From assembly GCA_039808645.1 (NCBI GenBank), contig JBDHTL010000172.1, positions 1 to 6,894 on the forward strand: a stretch of 6,894 nucleotides of DNA, written 5' to 3'. Below are positions 1 to 5,639 of this stretch, in pieces; within the stretch, counting starts at the first letter, position 1; every line of letters begins with the position of its first letter. The notes beneath the pieces are model-generated. The model saw only the letters and a program-made list of their open reading frames with translations, made no database searches and was not told the DNA's origin. Both the position numbers and the translations under genes were made by a program. This DNA is from JAJXWB01 sp039808645 (GTDB lineage: Bacteria > Pseudomonadota > Alphaproteobacteria > Rhizobiales > Beijerinckiaceae).

Positions 1-105
1 AACATCATCAAGCAATTCCGGGCGATTGCGACCCGCTACGAAAAGACCGCGCGCAACTTCCTCGCGGGCGTCCATCTGGTCTGCGCCCTCGCTTGGCTCA
101 AATGA
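1..105 (+). CDS. IS5-family transposase, C-terminal fragment (5' end outside the window)
   Basis: Reading frame 1 is open from the first base and stops at TGA 103-105, giving 34 residues. The segment QFRAIATRYEKTARNFLAG followed by a hydrophobic tail (VHLVCALAWLK) is what I recognise as the C-terminus of IS5-group DDE transposases, which typically end with a similar R-x-A-T-R-Y-[DE]-K-T-A-R-N-F-L sequence and a short hydrophobic helix. The catalytic glutamate of the DDE triad would lie just upstream, outside the window, so whether the enzyme is intact cannot be judged. The end overlaps by 8 bp the convergent DUF4236 gene, so the transposon terminus lies within or next to that gene's 3' end. 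This is family recognition from a short fragment; the subgroup is not certain. Confidence 0.82.
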   Translation, partial: NIIKQFRAIATRYEKTARNFLAGVHLVCALAWLK

Positions 106-628
106 CGACACGCCCTAGTTCTGCTTGTGCCTGCTGAAAACTAGCGTCCAGCCGAGGGACGCGACTCGCCAGAAAAACTTTTAGCGGAAATTTCCGGGCG
201 CGCTCCAGAGAACGCCATGCACTGTTGCGTGTCTCGAGTGCGCCAGCGACCGCTTGTTCGAGCCGACCTCGCTGTACGGAGGCTTCATTGATGAGGCGTT
301 TCAGGCCCTCCAAATCAGGACTCGTAAGTGCGGAGACGACTGCGCTCCTTATTTCGCCGGCAAGGGCCGCTGAGCGTGGTTCGGTCGCCATTGGAATCGG
401 CGTGGGATCTCGCTCGCTCGCCTCCGGCGCGTCGTTCGGCGTGGAGACGAAGTGATGCCGATACGACAGGCCGCTTCCCGGAATGCCGACCGTTAGCGAT
501 GTGCCCGCCCGACCACCAAAATTGAGCGTCGCTCCGGGAACGCCGAGCGAAACACTCATGCCGCTGCGAGAGAGGTTGAGCCGAACTCCCGGAAACAGAG
601 AAAATCGCTTTTGAAATCTCAGGGACAT
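98..628 (-). CDS. DUF4236 domain protein with altered or truncated C-terminus at an IS junction
   Basis: The protein has 176 residues from ATG 628. A GTG at 640 would add MTTV, but known DUF4236 proteins start right at a short M-x-x-R-F-[RQ]-K-x-F motif, and here the ATG gives MSLRFQKRFSLFPGVRLNLS, so I chose it. No strong Shine-Dalgarno sequence is visible for either start. Residues 1 to about 60 are the DUF4236 domain, a beta-rich module with GVRLNLSRSGMSVSLG and TVGIPGSGLSY motifs; its function is unknown. A low-complexity Pro/Ala/Glu linker follows, then a charged helical region (about residues 90-170). The last five residues (GRVVI) and the stop are encoded by bases 98-115, which look like the end of the IS5 element, so the native C-terminus has probably been replaced. 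No obvious partner gene is adjacent. The domain call is firm; everything else about the role is unknown. Confidence 0.8.
   Translation of the reverse strand: MSLRFQKRFSLFPGVRLNLSRSGMSVSLGVPGATLNFGGRAGTSLTVGIPGSGLSYRHHFVSTPNDAPEASERDPTPIPMATEPRSAALAGEIRSAVVSALTSPDLEGLKRLINEASVQRGRLEQAVAGALETRNSAWRSLERARKFPLKVFLASRVPRLDASFQQAQAELGRVVI
106..120 (+). mobile_element. Probable right end of the IS5-family element, with CTAG target site
   Basis: The transposase stop is followed at once by GACACGCCC (107-115) and then a CTAG tetranucleotide (115-118). IS5-family elements usually end within a few tens of bases of the transposase stop and insert at short TA-containing targets (TA, TNA or YTAR). The boundary is therefore most likely at 114/115 or 115/116. 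The left inverted repeat and the second target copy are outside the window, so this cannot be confirmed here. Confidence 0.4.
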
Positions 629-786
629 GACAGTAGTCACTTATCTTAGAACAAATGTCGCAAATGATGAGAGACCATACGAATAGCAGCTCAACTGATC
701 AGTCTTGGTCAATGGCCTTGGTTGCTGAGATTGAGACAATTTTGATGCTGCGTGCAAACGCGGCTGCGCTCTTTCGTTTGGCGAGG
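629..786. other. Gene-free AT-richer spacer upstream of the DUF4236 gene
   Basis: This stretch is visibly less GC-rich than the catabolic genes to its right and has no open frame with convincing coding character. It presumably carries the promoter of the DUF4236 gene on the minus strand. I could not identify a -35/-10 pair that I would defend. Confidence 0.4.
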
Positions 787-826
787 CCCCCTCCCTCGCC
801 CTCCCCCGCTCCGCGGGAGAGGGGAC
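786..826. repeat. GC-rich palindromic repeat, left copy
   Basis: Bases 786-820 read as C-rich blocks leading to the core CCCTCCCCCGCTCCGCGGGAG. The core can fold on itself (CTCCC/CCGC arms with GCGG/GGAG around TCC). A near-identical copy lies in inverted orientation at 888-927. The sequence type matches interspersed palindromes common in alphaproteobacterial intergenic regions. No coding function is supported. Confidence 0.7.
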
Positions 827-850
827 GGCAGACATTCGTGACGACGCTTA

Positions 851-882
851 TTGATGAAGGAGCGATTTGATGAAGGCGCGAG
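851..882 (+). repeat. Two-copy 16-bp tandem repeat
   Basis: TTGATGAAGG occurs at 851-860 and again at 867-876. Both copies are followed by a near-identical continuation (AGCGAT and CGCGAG). The unit is 16 bp with one or two changes. It sits in the space between the two inverted palindromic repeats. It may be a small slippage duplication; no function is evident. Confidence 0.6.
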
Positions 883-887
883 ACTTC

Positions 888-927
888 TCCCGCTCCCGCG
901 GAGCGGGGGAGGGTTGGGGAGGGGGTC
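888..927. repeat. GC-rich palindromic repeat, right copy (inverted)
   Basis: The reverse complement of this stretch repeats the 786-820 sequence with only a few differences: a C-rich lead with CAA instead of TCG, then the same CCCTCCCCCGCTCCGCGGGAG core. The copy abuts the 3' end of the minus-strand AraC gene (stop at 926-928). A transcript leaving that gene would therefore run straight into a stable hairpin, which could protect the 3' end or help termination. There is no T-tract, so a classical intrinsic terminator is not supported. Confidence 0.7.
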
Positions 928-1864
928 AGGCCGCCCCTGTGCCTTCATGCCGCTTCCGGAACTCCCGCGGCGTCATGCCCGTGCGCCGCTTGAAGAAGCG
1001 CCAGAAATAGGCGGGGTCCTCGAAACCGAGTTCGTAGGCGAGCGAGGAGACGGGGCCGGCGACATGGATCAGTCGTCGGCGCGCCTCCAGCGTCAGGCGG
1101 TCCTGCACGACTTCCAGGGCGGATTTCCCGGCTGCTGCGCGAGAAACGCGGTTGAGGCGGCTTTCGCTCATGCCGAGCGCCTGCGCGTAGCGCGGCGTCG
1201 GCCAATGATCGAGGAGATGCGTCTCCACCAGCGCGCGAAACCGGTGGAAGGCGGCGATTTCGCGCGCCGCTGTCGCGCTTCTTTGCGCGAGATCCTCGTT
1301 GAGGCGCAGCAGGACGGTCAGCGCGGCGCTGGTCAGCCATTGCAGCACGGCGCCGGTCGCCGCGCCGCCTTCGTGAAATTCGAGCGCGATCTGCTCGCAC
1401 AGCGCGACGAGGCGCTGCGCCTTGTCGGGCGCGGCGGAGAGATCGATCAGCGCGGCCGTCTCGAGCAGCGCGGCGGGATGAGCGACAGAGCCGCCGGGCG
1501 CGCGGGCGAGCGTCGATTCCTCGATGGTCAGCACATAGCCCTTCGTGCCCTCCGCGAAGCGAAAGGCGTGCGTCACGCCCGATGGCAGCGCGATGGCGCA
1601 GGGTGCCTGCGCGTGACGCTGCCGGCGTTCGAGCGTGACGTCGGCAGCGCCTTCCGACAGCAGCAGCAACTGGAAGAGGCCGTGATGACGATGCTCGGAA
1701 ATCTCCCAGCGGTAGCGCTCGCTGCGGCTCCTGATATCCTCGACATGGATGAATTCCGGCGCAACCGCGGCTGCTTCGCCATAGAGGGAAAATACAGGGA
1801 TTTCCGGTCGGACGTTCTGTCGCAGGCGCGCCGGCCGCCGCTGTTTTCCTGTCACAACGCTCAT
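926..1864 (-). CDS. pobR: AraC-family transcriptional regulator, probable activator of pobA (PobR-like)
   Basis: From ATG 1862-1864 the protein has 312 residues. I chose this start because the recognisable N-terminal sensor begins shortly after it (PEIPVFSLYGE, about residues 18-28) and a GGGGAA lies upstream at normal spacing. ATG 1927 would extend the protein by 21 residues into the control region. Residues about 20-150 form a cupin-like ligand domain (H-R-H-H-G-L-F-Q-L segment). Residues about 205-305 form the double helix-turn-helix, with the AraC signature GFEDPAYFWRFFKRRTG at 280-296 followed by MTPREFRKRH. PobR proteins of rhizobia and relatives are AraC-type activators that respond to 4-hydroxybenzoate and lie divergent to pobA, exactly the arrangement here. 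The effector and target are inferred from this context. The symbol is used in the rhizobial (AraC) sense, not the IclR-type PobR of Acinetobacter. Confidence 0.85.
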   Translation of the reverse strand: MSVVTGKQRRPARLRQNVRPEIPVFSLYGEAAAVAPEFIHVEDIRSRSERYRWEISEHRHHGLFQLLLLSEGAADVTLERRQRHAQAPCAIALPSGVTHAFRFAEGTKGYVLTIEESTLARAPGGSVAHPAALLETAALIDLSAAPDKAQRLVALCEQIALEFHEGGAATGAVLQWLTSAALTVLLRLNEDLAQRSATAAREIAAFHRFRALVETHLLDHWPTPRYAQALGMSESRLNRVSRAAAGKSALEVVQDRLTLEARRRLIHVAGPVSSLAYELGFEDPAYFWRFFKRRTGMTPREFRKRHEGTGAA

Positions 1865-1953
1865 GCCCGAAATTCCCCGGCCGGCCGATCTGACCGAAAA
1901 GTACAGAAAATTGCGCCGCTCGTCCATTTTGCCGCGGGCCTCATTCGGGCATG
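1862..1953. repeat. Perfect 10-bp inverted repeat, candidate regulator half-sites
   Basis: CATGCCCGAA at 1862-1871 is repeated as its exact reverse complement, TTCGGGCATG, at 1944-1953. The arm centres are 82 bp apart, close to eight helical turns, so two bound dimers could face the same side of the DNA. One arm covers the chosen pobR start codon. Use as an operator is inference. Confidence 0.45.
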
Positions 1954-2025
1954 TTGCGCGTGTCGAACGGCCCAGGCGCGCCCGCGCCGGGCCCAAGAAT
2001 TGCAGCCAACCACGGCGAGGAAACC
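1865..2025. promoter_or_regulatory. Divergent pobR-pobA control region
   Basis: This 161-bp spacer separates the two start codons and must hold both promoters and the regulator's site. It contains a GC-rich dyad (GGCCGGCC around 1879-1886), a short AT-rich island with two GAAAA boxes around GTACA (1896-1910), and a perfect 10-bp inverted repeat whose arms are at 1862-1871 and 1944-1953. The AT-rich island lies midway between the arms. No -35/-10 pair is clear enough to assign, as expected for activator-dependent promoters. Confidence 0.6.
2015..2021 (+). promoter_or_regulatory. Ribosome binding site of pobA
   Basis: GCGAGGA lies four bases before ATG 2026. Together with the family-typical N-terminus MKTQVCIIGGGPSG, this fixes the start and rules out the longer in-frame extension that begins at 1951. 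Confidence 0.75.
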
Positions 2026-3198
2026 ATGAAGACACAAGTCTGCATCATCGGCGGCGGCCCCTCGGGCCTCCTGCTGTCGCAACTCCTGCATCTGCAGGGC
2101 ATCGACAACGTGCTGCTTGAAAAGCACAGCCGCGAGCACGTGCTCAGCCGCATCCGCGCCGGCGTCCTGGAACACGGCTTCGCCAAGCTGATGCGCGAGG
2201 CGCAGTGCGGCGAGCGCATGGACCGCGAGGGCGAGATTCACAAGGGCTTCTTCATCGCGCACGACGGCAAGCTCGACCACGTCGACCTGTTCAAATATTC
2301 CGGCGGCGATTCCGTCGTCGTCTACGGCCAGACGGAGTTGACGCGCGATCTCTACGAGGCGCGCGAACGGATGAACGGCCAGGTGATTCACAATGTCGAG
2401 GACGTGGCGCTGCACGACCTCAAGAGCGGCGCGCCCTACGTGACCTATCGCGACGGCGACAAGATCGTGCGCATCGATTGCGATTACGTGATCGGCGCCG
2501 ACGGCTTCCACGGCGTGAGCCGCAAGTCGATTCCGAAGGACGTGCTGCGCGAATACGAGCGCGTCTACCCATTCGGCTGGCTCGGCGTTCTCTCGCGCAC
2601 CAAGCCGGTGTCGCCGGAGCTGATCTACGCCAAGCACGAGCGCGGGTTCGCGCTATGCTCGCTGCGGTCGCAGACGCTGAGCCGCTACTACATCCAGGTG
2701 CCGCTGACCGACACGGTCGAGGACTGGTCGGACGAGGCCTTCTGGGCGGAGCTGAAGCGCCGCCTGCCGGCCGAGGTCGCGGCGAAGATGATCACCGGCC
2801 CGTCGATCGAGAAGAGCATCGCGCCGCTGCGCTCCTTCGTCGCCGAGCCGATGCGCTACGGGCAATTGTTCCTGGCGGGCGACGCGGCGCATATCGTGCC
2901 GCCGACCGGCGCGCGCGGGCTCAACAGCGCGGCGTCGGACATCTACTATCTCTATCACGCGATGGTCGACCACTATAAGAAGGGCGACGATACCGGGCTC
3001 GACAATTATTCGCAGAAGGCGCTGGCGCGCGTGTGGAAGGCGCAGCGCTTCTCATGGTGGATGACCATGATGCTGCACCGCTTCCCCGACAACATCGCCT
3101 ACGACGACAAGCTGCAAGACACCGATCTCGCCTATCTCTTCTCGTCGGAGAAGGCGCTGGGATCGCTGGCGGAAAATTACGTGGGGTTGCCGTTCTGA
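2026..3198 (+). CDS. pobA: 4-hydroxybenzoate 3-monooxygenase (p-hydroxybenzoate hydroxylase)
   Basis: This cytoplasmic FAD enzyme uses NAD(P)H and O2 to hydroxylate 4-hydroxybenzoate to protocatechuate. The 390-residue length fits the family (about 390-395). The sequence follows the Pseudomonas enzyme (as I recall it) almost without gaps, so family numbering applies. The FAD dinucleotide motif GGGPSG is at 9-14, the DG motif at 159-160 (GADGFHG), and the FAD-ribityl GD motif at 285-286 (LFLAGDAAHIVPPTGARGLN). Substrate-site residues Tyr201, Ser212, Arg214, Tyr222, Pro293 and Tyr385 are all present, and Arg220 is in place, so the enzyme looks intact. It lies divergent to a PobR-like AraC activator, which probably induces it with 4-hydroxybenzoate. 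Its product can feed the 4,5-cleavage pathway suggested by the nearby ligC. The gene ends 66 bp before the convergent MBL hydrolase gene. Recognition is from the conserved motifs and is strong. Confidence 0.97.
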   Translation: MKTQVCIIGGGPSGLLLSQLLHLQGIDNVLLEKHSREHVLSRIRAGVLEHGFAKLMREAQCGERMDREGEIHKGFFIAHDGKLDHVDLFKYSGGDSVVVYGQTELTRDLYEARERMNGQVIHNVEDVALHDLKSGAPYVTYRDGDKIVRIDCDYVIGADGFHGVSRKSIPKDVLREYERVYPFGWLGVLSRTKPVSPELIYAKHERGFALCSLRSQTLSRYYIQVPLTDTVEDWSDEAFWAELKRRLPAEVAAKMITGPSIEKSIAPLRSFVAEPMRYGQLFLAGDAAHIVPPTGARGLNSAASDIYYLYHAMVDHYKKGDDTGLDNYSQKALARVWKAQRFSWWMTMMLHRFPDNIAYDDKLQDTDLAYLFSSEKALGSLAENYVGLPF

Positions 3199-3221
3199 GA
3201 GGCGGCGGGCATTCGGCGTTC

Positions 3222-3259
3222 GGCAGTCGGCTTTCCACGACTGCCTGATGCCGACTGCC
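3222..3259. terminator. Hairpin between convergent pobA and MBL genes, possible bidirectional terminator
   Basis: GGCAGTCGGC (3222-3231) pairs perfectly with GCCGACTGCC (3250-3259). An alternative smaller stem uses CGACTGCC at 3238-3245 instead. It lies between two genes that end toward each other, where a two-way terminator is expected. There is no following U-tract on either strand, so intrinsic termination is not proven. Confidence 0.45.
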
Positions 3260-3264
3260 CCACA

Positions 3265-4218
3265 TCAGACCAGCGGGAGGTCGAGCTTCATCTGGTCCTT
3301 CGCCACGATCGCCTTGCCGTCGTAGTTCTTGCGCACGCCGGCGAGCCACATGTCGTCGGTGATCGTCGGGTCGTCGCCCGGCACGAGATGGCTCAGCACG
3401 AGCAGCTTCGGCTTCGCGATTGCCGCGACGCGGCCGATGTCCTCGGTCTTGGTGTGGCTGGCGAGCAGATGCTCCTTCAGCGTCTGCGCGAAGGGAATGC
3501 TGCCGGCGAGCTTGTCGACGCCGGGTTCGTACAGGCTCTCGTGCACGAGCACGTCGGCGCCCTTCGCGAAATTGGCGAGTTTCTCGCTATAGGCGGTGTC
3601 GCCGGAGAAGACGAAGGTTCCGACCTTCGTCTCGAACTTGTAGGCGAAATTATCGACAATGGGCGGATGCGGCACGCGGATCGCCGAAACCTTCACGTTG
3701 GGCAGTTCGAGGATCACGCCTTCCTCGATGTCGGTCGGCAGGAGCAGCTTGCGCAGGTCGGGCTTGCCCTCGTCGGCGATGCGCGTCTCGATGTCGAGTT
3801 TGTTCAGCTTCCAGAAGAGGTCGGTCATTTCGACCAGGCCCTTGGGACCGAAGGCGCGCACCTGCGCGTTCAGTCCGGACGACCAGGCGGCGTCGACGAT
3901 ATTGCCGTAGTCGAGATTGTGGTCGGAATGATGATGGCTGATGAACATGTAGCGCAGGTCGGGCAGCTTCACGCCGGCCGTCACGAGGCCGCGCGCCGCG
4001 CCGTAGCCGCAATCGATCAGGAAAGGCACGCCGTCGAGCAGCAGCAGGTTCGCGGGGTTGGCGCGCGTCCCGCCGACGCGCGGGCCGCCCTTGGTGCCGA
4101 GGAAGACAAGGCGATTGGCGCCGCCGGCGGCAGGCGCTTGCGCCAGCGCGCCATGCGGCGCGGCGGCCGCGCCGAGCGAGGCGAGCAGCGACAGTCCGAA
4201 CGAGCGGCGATCGAGCAT
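3265..4218 (-). CDS. Metallo-beta-lactamase-fold hydrolase with Tat-type signal peptide
   Basis: The protein has 317 residues. ATG 4218 is preceded by GGGAGA at good spacing. The N-terminus MLDRRSFGLSLLASLGAAAA with a cleavage-like ALAQA at 24-28 is a twin-arginine signal (RRSFG), so the folded enzyme is predicted to be exported to the periplasm. The MBL fold follows. The first metal motif is HHHSDH at 95-100 (His95, His97, Asp99, His100), then His184 (RVPHPP), Asp207 (FSGDTAYS) and His277 (LSHLVPGD). This is a complete two-metal site of the RNase Z/arylsulfatase-like subgroup. Export makes tRNA processing unlikely; an ester, sulfate ester, phosphodiester or lactone substrate is more plausible, but none can be named. 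It lies downstream of ligC on the same strand, 215 bp away with palindromes between, and convergent to pobA. A role with extracytoplasmic aromatic compounds is a guess from context. Confidence 0.88.
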   Translation of the reverse strand: MLDRRSFGLSLLASLGAAAAPHGALAQAPAAGGANRLVFLGTKGGPRVGGTRANPANLLLLDGVPFLIDCGYGAARGLVTAGVKLPDLRYMFISHHHSDHNLDYGNIVDAAWSSGLNAQVRAFGPKGLVEMTDLFWKLNKLDIETRIADEGKPDLRKLLLPTDIEEGVILELPNVKVSAIRVPHPPIVDNFAYKFETKVGTFVFSGDTAYSEKLANFAKGADVLVHESLYEPGVDKLAGSIPFAQTLKEHLLASHTKTEDIGRVAAIAKPKLLVLSHLVPGDDPTITDDMWLAGVRKNYDGKAIVAKDQMKLDLPLV

Positions 4219-4277
4219 GACGTTTCTCCCATGTCGCGCATCGTCGTTGCGATGCGCCTTGCATTGTATGTCTTGAA

Positions 4278-4303
4278 CCCTCTCCCCGCTTGCGGGGAGA
4301 GGG
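4278..4303. repeat. Near-perfect palindromic repeat element
   Basis: CCCTCTCCCCGC (4278-4289) and GCGGGGAGAGGG (4292-4303) form a perfect 12-bp stem around TT. This is the 'CTCTCCCC-GGGGAGAG' class of intergenic palindrome found in many alphaproteobacterial genomes. It is the first of three hairpins in the ligC-MBL spacer, nearest to the MBL gene. Confidence 0.75.
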
Positions 4304-4362
4304 CAGGGTGAGGGGCCAAGCGACCGGGCGTCGTGTTCCGGCCTGACCCCTCATCCGCAGGC

Positions 4363-4383
4363 GAAACCGGCTATGCCGGTTTC
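4363..4383. repeat. Hairpin inside the composite palindromic cluster
   Basis: GAAACCGGC (4363-4371) and GCCGGTTTC (4375-4383) make a perfect 9-bp stem with a TAT loop. It is flanked on both sides by the CTCCCC/GGGGAG-type palindromes and appears to be part of one mosaic repeat unit. Confidence 0.65.
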
Positions 4384-4398
4384 TGCCGACTTCGGGGA

Positions 4399-4424
4399 CC
4401 TTCTCCCCGCGAGCGGGGGGAAGG
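4399..4424. repeat. Palindromic repeat directly after ligC
   Basis: CCTTCTCCCCG (4399-4409) pairs with CGGGGGGAAGG (4414-4424) through an 11-bp stem with one G-T pair and a CGAG loop. It begins nine bases beyond the ligC stop (4434-4436) on the transcribed side. It could therefore stabilise the ligC mRNA end or reduce read-through into the MBL gene. Confidence 0.65.
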
Positions 4425-4433
4425 GAAGCGGCA

Positions 4434-5375
4434 TCAGAACTGCTTCTCGATCCGATCCAGCGTGCGCATCGCCGGCAGGCACTGGGCGAGCGACGAGTTC
4501 GGCTCGCGGCCTTCCTTGATGGCGGCGAAGAATTCGCGGTCGATCAGCTCGATGCCGTTGTTGGAGACGGCGACGCCGGAGAGGTCGATCTTGTTCTCCT
4601 TGCCGTCGTAGAGATCGTCGTAGCGGGCGATGTAGGTGCCGTTGTCGCAGATGTAGCGGAAATAGGTGCCGAGCGGGCCGTCGTTGTTGAAGGACAGCGA
4701 CAGCGTGCAGATCGCGCCCGACGCCGCCTTCAGGCCGATCGCCATGTCCATGGCGATGCCGAGGTCGGGATGATGCGGCCCCTCGATGCCGAAGGCCTGA
4801 ACGGCCTCGCCGCCCGTCTGGTACTGGAAGAGGTCGACCGTGTGACAGGCGTGGTGCCACAGCAGATGATCGGTCCAGGAGCGCGCCTCGCCCTTGGCGT
4901 TGGTGTTGGTGCGGCGGAAGAAATAGGTCTGCACGTCCATCTGCTGGACCTTCAGCTCGCCCTTCTTGATCTTGTTGTGGATCCACTGGTGGCTCGGGTT
5001 GAAGCGGCGCACGTGGCCGGCCATGCCGACGACGCCCGTCTCCTTCTGCACGCGCACCAGCGCCTCGGAATCGGCGAGATTGTCGGCCATCGGGATTTCG
5101 ATCAGCACGTGCTTGCCGGCCTTCATGCAGGCGATCCCCTGTTCGGCGTGCACCTGCGTGGGCGTGGACAGGATCACCGCGTCGACGTCGGAGCGGGCGA
5201 GGCTCTCGTTCAGGTCGCGCGTCCAGTGCCTGATGCCGCGCTCCCTGGCGAAGCCCTCGAGGTCGCCGCTGCGGCCGCCGACGATGGAGGTGACTTCCAC
5301 GCCGTCGATGTTCCTGATCGCGTCGAGATGCTTGATGCCGAAGGCGCCGCTCGCGCCGGCCACACAGACTTTCAT
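4434..5375 (-). CDS. ligC: 4-carboxy-2-hydroxymuconate-6-semialdehyde (CHMS) dehydrogenase, LigC type
   Basis: This 313-residue enzyme belongs to the Gfo/Idh/MocA oxidoreductase family. LigC oxidises CHMS (in its cyclic hemiacetal form) with NAD(P)+ to 2-pyrone-4,6-dicarboxylate in the protocatechuate 4,5-cleavage pathway. Residues 1 to about 120 are the Rossmann domain with GASGAFG at 7-13. The usual EKP motif of the family reads EIP at 93-95 (HVLIEIPMAD), which I recall as the LigC form. The stretch RRFNPSHQWIHNKI (123-136), QQMDVQTYFFRRTN (144-157), RSWTDHLLWHHACHTVD (165-181) and LSLSFNNDGPLGTYFRYI (225-242) closely follows Sphingobium LigC as I remember it. The ATG at 5375 has GAAGGGAA upstream. 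It probably heads its own transcript on the minus strand, with the MBL hydrolase gene downstream. The ring-cleavage genes ligAB are not in view. An alternative is a generic Gfo/Idh/MocA enzyme, but the active-site stretch makes LigC much more likely. Confidence 0.88.
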   Translation of the reverse strand: MKVCVAGASGAFGIKHLDAIRNIDGVEVTSIVGGRSGDLEGFARERGIRHWTRDLNESLARSDVDAVILSTPTQVHAEQGIACMKAGKHVLIEIPMADNLADSEALVRVQKETGVVGMAGHVRRFNPSHQWIHNKIKKGELKVQQMDVQTYFFRRTNTNAKGEARSWTDHLLWHHACHTVDLFQYQTGGEAVQAFGIEGPHHPDLGIAMDMAIGLKAASGAICTLSLSFNNDGPLGTYFRYICDNGTYIARYDDLYDGKENKIDLSGVAVSNNGIELIDREFFAAIKEGREPNSSLAQCLPAMRTLDRIEKQF

Positions 5376-5554
5376 GGTTCCGTTCCCTTCTTTGTGGCGT
5401 GTTTCCTAGGCGCGCGCGCGTGGCCGGTCTAATTCGTTTGGATCGGACGCCTATTCATTTTCCAGATAGCGGCCATTCCAGGCGCGGCCGGCCGGATGCC
5501 GCCGGCTTCGCGCGACGGGCGAATGTCCTGCGCGCCACCGTATCCCCGTCGCTT
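5376..5554. other. Spacer between divergent ligC and the AhpD-rhodanese operon
   Basis: This stretch should contain the ligC promoter (minus strand). It is GC-rich with short CCGGCCGG-like palindromes around 5487-5507. I see no convincing small gene, RNA or -35/-10 pair for ligC. Confidence 0.4.
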
Positions 5555-5587
5555 TTATATTGTAACATGCGAATATTGTAATATAAT
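5555..5587 (+). promoter_or_regulatory. AT-rich sigma70-type promoter overlapped by a dyad operator
   Basis: A perfect -10 TATAAT (5582-5587) lies 16 bp after TTGTAA (5560-5565), a 4/6 match to the -35 consensus, in an otherwise very GC-rich region. The same bases form a dyad: TTATATT (5555-5561) is mirrored by AATATAA (5580-5586). They also form a direct repeat, ATATTGTAA, at 5557-5565 and 5573-5581. A repressor bound here would block RNA polymerase. The inner spacing ATTG-N8-GAAT (5559-5574) is one base from the ATTC-N8-GAAT type of site reported for SqrR, an ArsR-family persulfide sensor; this link is tentative. Confidence 0.65.
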
Positions 5588-5639
5588 AGCCGCAACCGAC
5601 CGGCGCGCGCCGGCCGCCCTATCGAACGAGGACGATGCG

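Noticed and set aside
786..927. CRISPR-like array
   Set aside because: There are only two copies, in inverted rather than direct orientation, with no regular spacers and no cas genes.
1951..2025. N-terminal extension of PobA from an upstream ATG
   Set aside because: The family N-terminus MKTQV with the FAD motif starts at 2026 with a good ribosome site, and the extension would consume the shared control region.
851..2029. Long plus-strand open frame opposite the AraC gene
   Set aside because: Its translation is Arg/Ala/Gly-rich with no recognisable motif, and the minus-strand frame contains a full AraC helix-turn-helix domain. It is a GC-rich antisense frame.
1865..2035. Longer AraC regulator starting at 1927 or 2035
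   Set aside because: The added residues do not look like the conserved sensor domain and the longest form would overlap the pobA start. The 1927 start is not fully excluded.
3388..4311. Long plus-strand frame opposite the MBL gene
   Set aside because: It has no motif or plausible composition, while the minus-strand frame shows a complete metal-binding MBL pattern and a Tat signal.
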